A stretch of DNA of 64,000 bases from Chondrosia reniformis (Eukaryota; Porifera; Demospongiae; Chondrillida; Chondrillidae). Position 1 is the stretch's first letter; each line of letters starts with the position of its first letter. Positions 53,505 through 64,000 of this stretch are shown piece after piece. The notes beneath the pieces are model-generated. The model was given only the letters and a program-made list of their open reading frames with translations, was not told the origin of the DNA and did no database searches. Where the stretch lies: positions 5,892,501 to 5,956,500 of the forward strand of contig OX359200.1 of the NCBI GenBank assembly GCA_947172415.1, written 5' to 3'. Position numbers and translations under genes: made by a program.

Positions 53505-56500
53505 TTAGTCTTGCACTTTTATTCTTTTTCTGTTGACCAAACAACTGAGTCTTCCCAAGTTGGACTGCAAACCTTTTGATATTGAGAACGACAGAACAGG
53601 TCCTCCTTCTAAAAGAAAAGGGAGCAGCAGTTAGCAACTTATATACAGTGCAAAACATTCAATTATAATTTGGAGGAAAACCCTCTATAATTAAGCTAAT
53701 TTTGAGCAAAGGAATACAATGACTATTTGACATACAAAACTTACACTGCATGATCGCTATTCGCTTGTAGTGTGACTAGTTGTGTATTATTGTACAGTCA
53801 TATACGTACTGTAAGTATTTCGTATAGGTTATATACGTATTTATGCATGTATTGCATAAATAATGCATTCTTCTTAGAGAAAATCAGATTTTGCTTACCA
53901 GCACTATCTTTCTTCTCCAATTCCACCCCACCCTCAGAGGTTACCAGAGCTTTTCTCCTCTCATTTGATCCAACATTAAGTGATGCCAAAGACGAGTCAT
54001 CTACCTCTTCCACAGAACTCTGCTTGCTTGCATTAGGAGCAAATTGCTGCGTACAAAATCTGCATAAAAAGAAAGCAATCAGCATTAAATTGTGCGTCTT
54101 GCTTATCTCTCTCTCTCTCTATATATATACCTTTTCCAATAATGCATCAATCCGATAAATATTGACAAAGTAGCTTCATGAAAGAGCGCCCTACCAATGT
54201 TACCCAGTGCAAGGTTATCCAGGATATTCTGTGCAATCTCGTAGGATATATTCACCTGTATAAGGTACAAAAACAATAATTATAGGCAGAGACATTAATT
54301 GGACATAAACTCTACATATAAAAAAACCATTGGACTGTATGTACTAATTGCCTCTCAAAATTTAAATTTAAAATCATTTATTTTATATTTTTGTACCCCA
54401 TGCATGTGATACCGTATTATCTCTAATAAAAACCAAGTCTCTTATACAAGCCCAGTCTTCAATAAAAGCCCAGGTTCAGAGGGGTTTGAAAAAATACAAA
54501 CCCCGGGCTTATATTAGAGATAATACGGTATTTCTAATAATAAATTGCCTACCTGTATTCGTGGATGGACAGTGGAGTCTACATAAGAATTAACAATTGC
54601 ATGAGCCTTTCTGTGCAGTATGTAATCATCTTCTGGATAGTATGTGCCGTTGTTTTTTGAGGCTATTATGCTGTCTGCCATGTCTCTGTACCGCTCTATC
54701 TCCAGCCAGAAGGAGAGGTCATTGTGCAATTTCATCAGATTGATCATTTTGGTTCCAATCAACTTCTTTGTACCATTCACAGAATTTAAGGCTGTAAAGA
54801 AAGGAATATTCCTTTTGTAGGCAAGATTTATCTTCAGTGCACATACAGTACATACGTAGCATACACAAGCATGAATATGATTAACTAGGGGAGTTAATTG
54901 CACTGAGCCTTTTGCAAAGGCTATGATAGAAATAGATAGAAACAGATACACACAAATCATTTACAACACTTTATATCAGCTACTTCGAGCTAAAGGATTA
55001 GATAGTTAGTCCCAGTCAGCCATTTTGTTGATTACCCATCCAATGAAAGTAGTGCTAAATTGTACTGCATAACTAGCTTATTGGGAGCATCTATAACTTC
55101 AACTAATACATGACTCCTTTGCACAGCAATTAAAATCAATACCAACATACGTACCACTGTTGATTTCATCCATCATGAAAACCTGAAATTCGTTGGCAGA
55201 TAAGGGGTCTTGTATGCCTCTCCTGAACTCAATGACATTCTTAGCAAACATCCTCCAGAGACCTTTCTATAGTCACAACAAAATGGGAGCAGGTAGAATG
55301 GACACTCTCAGTAAGGTGGAGCCATTGAGAAGGTGGGTGGGGCCATTGAGAAGGTGGGGCTATTGAGAAGGTGGGTGGGGCCATTGAGAAGGTGGGGCTA
55401 TTGAGAAGGTGGGTGGGGCCATTGAGAAGGTGGGGCTATTGAGAAGGTGGGTGGGGCTACTGAGAAGGTGGGGCTATTGAGAAGGTGGGTGGGGCCATTG
55501 AGAAGGTGGGGCTATTGAGAAGGTGGGTGGGGCTACTGAGAAGGTGTGTGGGGCTATTGAGAAGGTGGGTGGGGCTATTGAGAAGGTGGGTGGGGCTATT
55601 GAGAAGGTGGGTGGGGCTATTGAGAAGGTGGATGGGGCTACTGAGAAGGTGGGTGGGGCTATTGAGAAGGTGAGTGGGATTTCCTAGAGGGTTCAATGAA
55701 TTGCTCTGTATGCACTTACAGTTCGCTCTTTGCACTCAAAAATCTTTATCTGTTCCTCCTCTCCTATCTCTTTATCAGTTTCTGTATTTTGAAGGTTGAG
55801 GTATTCTACAAACTCATTAAACCTGTAATTAATGGACAGTACAACTCAAATAAGAGCATTAGACTTTATATTTAGTATAAGAGCCCTAAGTGTTCATTAT
55901 TAAGAACCCTTGGTGTGCTCTCTATTAAGAGTCCTTGGTGCTCTCTCTATTAAGAGCCCCTGGTGCTCTCTCTATTAAGAGCCCCTGGTGCTCTCTCTAT
56001 TAAGAGCCCCTGGTGCTCTCTCTATTAAGAGCCCCTGGTGCTCTCTCTCTATTAAGAGCCCTTGGTGCTCTCTATTTAGGTACTCCCTCTATTTAAAGCC
56101 CATGGGGCTCTCTTTTAGAGCCCTCGGCACTATCTCTATTAAGAGCACCACCAGCAATGAATACATACTAACCACTTCTCTTCCATTGCTTTGGCCACAG
56201 CTCCCTGAGCAGCCAAGATGTGGAATATGTTCACTTTCGGCAGTCTCATCATCTCAAATATAATGCCTTCGCTACACTGCAGTACTGCACAGAGAGAGAG
56301 AGATATGTATAATGTAATGGAGAATGTGTAATGTCAAGGAGGAGGTATTTACTTCTGTTAGCTCCAGCAGTGAAAAACGTTTGATGAACATCATCAATTG
56401 TCAACTCAGTCTCAAGTGTTTCCCCGTAGTTGTTCTCCTTCATGTTTGCTTGCTTTTTCAGTCTTTCAACAGTTAACCAAAATTCCAGAGGACGCAGGCT

Positions 56501-59500
56501 CTCCTCTCCTTTGCTCTGCAGAAACTCTTCCAGAAGATTCATACACACTTCATTGTGCAGGACCTCTTGGAATGTCCTACAAAACATATAAAGTTTACAT
56601 ACGTATATGCAAAGCCTACAATAGTTGCCATAGTAACCACATGACAGTACTATACATGCTCCAGGGTCACTGATGATGGATGGAATTACCAGAAACAGTT
56701 GTCTGGCCAAGTATATACATAGAAGAGGTGTTTGTATGAACCAAGTCTAGAAGAGTAGTCTATTCCACTTGTGTCTTTTCTCTACCTCATATTCATGTCA
56801 ACCATATATTTAGGAGAATGGTGCGTTAGATTGTTGACAGTTAGTGCTTACGTTGGTTTGGGAAGGGATTTCCCCTTTTTCTTCCCTGCAGATGCATTGC
56901 TTGTCCTTTTCTTGGTTCTACATATAGTGATACTCCGTCTTTTAGTTGAGGTTACTATAGTCATGGTACGGAAGGTCGTTACAGTCGGTGGTACAATGTG
57001 ATAGTTGAAGAACCATTTGGCACTCGTGGCATTACACCTCTTCTCCTTTGAGCTGAACTGAAGGAGGACCTTCAAACCAGCAGTAGGTATGTGATGGTAG
57101 AGGTTGTCAATATTGCCTGTGGGGTGGTGGGTAGAGTAAAAGTATTGGTCCACTATAAAGCAATGTGGATATATATAGTACACTAACCATGACAGTAGGT
57201 TGCCATGGCAACAGTAAAAGCCCTCCACAGGTGATTGTTATTCTGATGTACAAAAGTGTTTTGGATTATCACTTTTAGATCACATTTGGGCAGAGCACGG
57301 CACTTTTCAAAAGGTGATGTCAGTCTTGTATGCCTTTTTGGAGAGAGCTACATGCACAGATCAAGATGGTATGAGAAGGTGATGGAGAAGAGTCTAATAC
57401 GTACATAAAGATATGCTATGCAAATTTTGTACAATTATCAATGCTAATTATAAGCCATTTACTTGGTATATAATAAATGTAAAAACACTCTCTGTTATCT
57501 TATAAGCTATGTTATGTTATATAGGAAGGGCTATTAGGTTATATAGGAAGGGCTATTAGGTTATATAGGAAGGGCTATTAGGTTATATAGGAAGGGCTGT
57601 TAGGTTATATAGGAAGGGCTGTTAGGTTATATAGGAAGGGCTATTAGGTTATATAGGAAGGGCTGTTAGGTTATATAGGAAGGACTGTTAGGTTATATAG
57701 GAAGGGCTATTAGGTTATATAGGAAGGGCTATTAGGTTATATAGGAAGGGCTGTTAGGTTATATAGGAAGGGCTGTTAGGTTATATAGGAAGGGCTATTA
57801 GGTTATATAGGAAGGGCTGTTAGGTTATATAGGAAGGGCTGTTAGGGCTGAATTCGAAAATGGCAGGAAATGATGCCTATAAAAGTAGCCACCTGCAGAC
57901 CAACATCAGTCACTGAAGAAGACCCTCAGGGTCGAAACGTCTGACAGCAAAGAAGAAATAACAAAACTGTGTTTTTAGACACTCTAAAAGTCGAAATATG
58001 ATCCTTTCAAAAGAATAAGGGCTGTTATGTTATATACGTACGTACATAGGAAGGGACTCAACTTACACAATTCTCCATGAAACTCTCCCAATCCCGAAGA
58101 AGATATCTTTCCCATGCTCTCATCAAGAACTAAACACAGATTCAGATTGAATTCAGTGAACCACACAAGCTATGTACATGTCTAGTCTGTAATATCGTAC
58201 ATACTTTTGATATGTTATGCTGCGATGAAATGAGTAAATCCCTGCCCAGTCCATGGGGGAGGTACTTGAGTAATCTGCTCCTCTCATTCTTGCTAAAGTT
58301 TACAGGTTTAGTTGCACTGTCACTCACGTGCTTGGCTATTAACTGTTCTATGGTTGTTGCATGGGGCACCAGGAACTTGCTGAGCTCTGGAAAAAGGAGT
58401 GGATTCACTCTCTTCTCAGGGGGGAGGTCCATTTTGACAAGATACTCCACGCCTTGGTAGTACAAGAGACAGTTGATGGATGGAGAGTCCTCCTCCACTT
58501 CACAAAGGTGTGACAAGAAAGGTCCTCCCGCCCACACATCAGATTGCAAGGAGGCAGCAAAGTAATCACTAAGGGACTCCAATGAGAATGTCTCAATGGA
58601 CTCCATCAGCTGCGAAGTTTCTTCAGAAAACAGAGGCTTCACACCATTTCTGGTAAAAGGGTCTGTTGCACGTTCCTGTGGAGATGGGTAATCTTCCGTT
58701 AATGGATCCTCAGAGTTACCGGCAGCAGCTGCTAAAGGTACTAAAGGCTCCACTCTTCTGCCATCTGGGGACGACTCATTCTGTACAGTTACTGGTGGTG
58801 ACCCACTTCTCTCCTCATCTGCTTCTTCAGGACAACTGACATCCTTGGCATAAAGGAGAAAATCCATGCGGCAGTCCTCCCTCTTGTCTTTATCTTCCTC
58901 CTCAAAACCATCTGTCAAGCAGTCAACGTATTTAGTTAACCAGTATTCCCTCAGATCCGTCAGTATCAGTTTCTGAGCGTTGCTGAGGCACCTGACAATC
59001 TTTTCAAATGAACTCTTTTTTGGCAAATCTTCCTGCAGTCCATCAGTGGTGCCATACAAACTTAACATGAGTGATGCAGTCAGGTGTTGGGGAAGTCTAG
59101 CTGCACTTTTGTTTCTTGTGAATGTCTGGAGGATGGCTAGAGCTAGCTTCTTCCCAACTGCACTGTCCACTGCATGCTTGAGGTGCTCGACTGCTACACA
59201 AAACTGCAACTGCAGATAGCCTGCACTGCCACTCAGAAACCTACATTCACATTCCAAAACCAAATTCAATCTGACAAATTGGAAGTATAACTGTAAGACA
59301 GAATGCTTATATACTGATACATGTTTTACATAAAATTAATTTTGAAATAAAAAATCTGTTCTCCGGCCATTTGATCAATTACATAAATAGGCTAAAACCA
59401 ACACTATTATAATACAACCTGAAGATAATATTCTCTCTATATATACGTATACTGTTAACCAGTCTATATATAACAATCTACATATGTTAATAGTCTCATA

Positions 59501-60343
59501 TAGCACACTGTACATCCATATATATACCTCTTAAATCTGAGGGTGTCCTCAATACATTCCATGTCAGTGCCCATCTCCTTCATTACTTGATAATCAAAAT
59601 ACAAGTGGCTCCTACAAAAGTGAGCTAGCCTGTGGTCGTAGATCCACCGCAAGACTTCCTTTGTCTGCACCAGCTGCATGCAAAACCAACACACAACAAG
59701 ATAACAAGAGAACTTGCACATACAGAGAACCTCGGAAAGAGATGTACTCTGGAAGCGATATACTTAATATGTAGTATACTACCTACGTAGGTATAAAGCC
59801 TAGCTGATATCTGTACTTAAATGTCAGATACCCTCTCTACATATATCACTACATACAGAGCAGTCACACATCAACTTATAAAGTCTAATCTATTATTAGT
59901 TGCATGAAATCACATAACACATGTAGCAAGCACTCACATTTACATAAGCATATCTACTAATGTATCATTGGACTCTAAAGGTTTTTTAAGTGTAGTTCCA
60001 GTATATTAAATACCACTCGCATGCAACCTAACTACGTAATTATGGAGCTAATTATCAGCTAATATATTTCACTTACGAAATGACTGTCTGAAATAGGTGG
60101 ATACGACAGGATGGCATTTTCAGGATAAAGGTACACAAATCTTCTGCTAAATATCTATACAATCACAAAGACAACATGTTATTGAAAATTGAACTACTTC
60201 TTCAGTTTATACAGCCACCGTGCTGTCTTATAACTCACAGGGAGTCCCAAGTATACGTTAAGGTAGCTGCGAAATAGACTGTCCGTCTTCAGTAAAGAGG
60301 TGACCGTCCCAAAGTCCGGAATTGCAATCTCTCCGCTTTCCAT
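53505..60343 (-). CDS. RGSL1: RGS-repeat protein, RGSL1/RGS22-like (995 aa)
   Basis: Fifteen exons in transcript order: 60239-60343, 60077-60154, 59528-59673, 58205-59240, 58067-58129, 57188-57302, 56852-57116, 56353-56576, 56173-56284, 55720-55822, 55155-55266, 54553-54791, 54131-54255, 53899-54059, 53505-53608 (2988 nt). It begins LLKTDSLFRSYLNVYLGLPI, as in RGSL1. Degenerate RGS domains follow: one around SETSQLMESIETFSLESL..LLYYQ, one at TFQEVLHNEVCMNLLEEFLQ..FWLTVERLK, and a C-terminal one at LMKLHNDLSFWLEIERYRDM..RALFHEATLSIF ending MHYWKRFC. Members are testis/sperm-enriched in mammals and bind G-alpha subunits weakly or not at all, so a cilium/sperm role is inferred. RGS22 is the alternative name; the ends favour RGSL1. 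Confidence 0.82.
55310..55680. repeat. 21-bp (and 15-bp) minisatellite in RGSL1 intron 10
   Basis: Units GGTGGGTGGGGCTATTGAGA plus A, alternating with a shorter form lacking GGTGGG. Creates long shadow frames on both strands. Confidence 0.95.
55900..56090. repeat. 25-bp minisatellite in RGSL1 intron 9
   Basis: Unit AGAGCCCCTGGTGCTCTCTC plus TATTA; each unit contains a small hairpin (AGAGC..GCTCT). Decays toward 56090. Confidence 0.9.
56655..56835 (+). repeat. Degenerate dispersed-repeat copy (RGSL1 intron 7)
   Basis: Recognisable by GGGTCACTGATGATGGATGG, CAGAAACAGTTGTCTGGCCA and GAGAATGGTGCGTTAGATTG. Confidence 0.65.
57530..57848. repeat. 22-bp minisatellite, about 15 units (RGSL1 intron 5)
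   Basis: Unit GGTTATATAGGAAGGGCTAT plus TA, with TGTTA in place of TATTA in about half the units. Very homogeneous, so recent. Confidence 0.96.
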
Positions 60344-60488
60344 GTTAGCAAATTAATAATTAGAAATTTGAGCCAGTCCCAATTGGTATACTTTATCAGC
60401 CAATCAGATTGGAACATTTTATTGTACATAGTACGGTATTATAATCCATATAAATTTGTCAATATATAAATTTTGCAATATTAGAAAA

Positions 60489-62725
<2,237 letters not shown>

Positions 62726-64000
62726 TAGTTTCTGATGAGCACTCAAACTATTGAACTTTCCATACATGACTATTTCTGCTCATATATATGATTTTCATTG
62801 TGTGTTTCCAAAGTCTATCCTTACATCTTTGGATGTGTATTTAAGTTCATATACTAATATCTAGTGCACATTTAGTGCTGCAATTAGGTGATGTCACACT
62901 TGATGTCAGCATTCACAAAGATTTATAAAGTAAAATTCAGTTTTTAATGTTTATTAATATTTGCCATATACATTAAGGGAATCACAACTTTCATTTCTGT
63001 AGCTAATACGTGACATGTTGTATTTCTCCTTTTACTTGGAATTGTCAATTTGAAGTTGCAAGGTGTTCACACTTTATAACCGCTGGATCCACTACCTTTC
63101 AGTTTGTTTGATATTTTTTATACATTTATTATAGAAGACTTAGAATTACTTGTGATAATTTACTAATAATCACTGGAAATTGGTTAAGTAACCAATATAC
63201 CATCTTGGCCGAGCACCAAGTTCCTATAATATTATAAGCGACAACCAGTTAATTGTGATGACTGTTATAGTCATGGATGATCACTACCAAAAAATGATCG
63301 AGGCATATGCATTCAGGCATACACGTGATCATATTCTTGATTGGGCGTGTGGGACGGTCAATAGTGTAAACTGTTCTAAATTCACACCTCTGTTGCTAGG
63401 ATATAATACGCTTTGGAATTTGCGGAGGTGTGCCGACGCAGATTTAGGACACGCCCCCTGCAGGGATCATATACCAACAGAATTCCTGGAGTAGAACTTA
63501 ATTCGCTGTACTTTGCTTTCTGGATTCAAGAAGATGGCTGAGGCAAGTTTCCTAAAGATTAGATTCTTGAAGGGAAAGTCAACGCAATAGTTAATTTATA
63601 TAGGCCTACTTCTAAACACATTTTGCATGTAGTTATTTATCCTTTAACCGCAAGAATTAGACCACTTTGTATTCTTTTTGTCTTTCGCTATCTGTTTCGA
63701 GTTAACTGAGCATGTAACCGCAGCTTCGGTAGGCTGTTAGTACTTATGTAGCTAAGATGCAACTCAGTATTAGACTGCATCGAACGTTTTCGTATAGCAT
63801 TTTGACCTGAGTTTTTTTCTCAATTAAAGTACCCATAAAGCAATGATATACAGCTAACCATGAATTAATTAAACGTGTACGTAGCTATATATCTACCGTA
63901 GGCCTATATACCTACATTAATACCGAATTATGGACACCACAGAGATTCACTGTATGGTGCAACCTTAACTATCTACACTATGGACTAGTTGTTTTGATCA
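62726..64000. other. Right-end spacer, no supported gene
   Basis: DERL1 3' flank. An open frame at 63255-63494 (79 codons) shows no domain I recognise. Near 63535 an ATG followed by GCTGAG and GCAAGT could be a first exon with a GC donor, but the rest would lie outside the window. Confidence 0.4.

Noticed and set aside
55457-55735. Repeat-rich open frames (NSPTHLL units)
   Set aside because: Translation of the 21-bp minisatellite in RGSL1 intron 10.
63255-63494. 79-codon open frame at the right end
   Set aside because: No recognisable domain and no supporting neighbours; kept only as a note in the spacer entry.

Overview
The window looks like compact, AT-rich metazoan nuclear DNA from a sponge, most likely a demosponge such as Amphimedon queenslandica. 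The clues are multi-exon animal genes with introns often only 50-100 bp long, intergenic gaps of tens to hundreds of bases, clear orthologues of animal housekeeping genes, and several lineage-specific CARD, Death-domain, kinase-kelch and multi-pass membrane proteins. The species name is inference. All exon maps were built by hand from GT/GC..AG sites, reading-frame continuity and remembered protein families. Every summed exon set is a multiple of three.

Left third (1-18.6 kb): a small CARD-like gene on the minus strand, an intronless purple acid phosphatase, then three near-identical two-exon genes (5344-7320, 11563-13583, 15813-17770) for a secreted-ectodomain plus 7-8 TM protein of no family I recognise. 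The array grew by segmental duplication. Each step carried a fold-back repeat (two copies) or the 3' end of the phosphatase gene (pseudo-copy at 14101), and retroelement insertions later interrupted some copies, leaving empty sites in others.

Middle (18.6-30 kb), all on the plus strand: a 13-exon cytochrome P450 (517 aa), RNA polymerase II subunit RPB3 (POLR2C), a membrane-anchored kinase-kelch fusion whose kinase has lost the DFG aspartate, and a CARD protein with a C-terminal membrane tail.

Right half (30-63 kb): a tightly packed block of conserved genes in alternating orientation: CIAPIN1(-), C5orf22(+), RPUSD2(-), HSF2BP(+), GPI(-), TRIQK(+), RGSL1-like(-), DERL1(+). Four head-to-head pairs have start codons 20, 50, 193 and 145 bp apart, and the tail-to-tail pairs are also close. 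Two CARD-Death adaptor genes (CRADD/RAIDD-like layout) lie on the minus strand, one nested in an HSF2BP intron and one just behind HSF2BP, sharing a near-identical CARD exon but different Death exons. Introns of GPI and RGSL1 hold many minisatellites.

Mobile DNA: 5'-truncated LINE copies with (TAA)n tails, a tRNA-derived SINE, TIR-bearing MITEs and an approximately 200-bp dispersed repeat present about eight times. The strongest candidates for undescribed biology are the tandem multi-TM family, the CARD-Death pair, the CARD-TM protein and the kinase-kelch protein.
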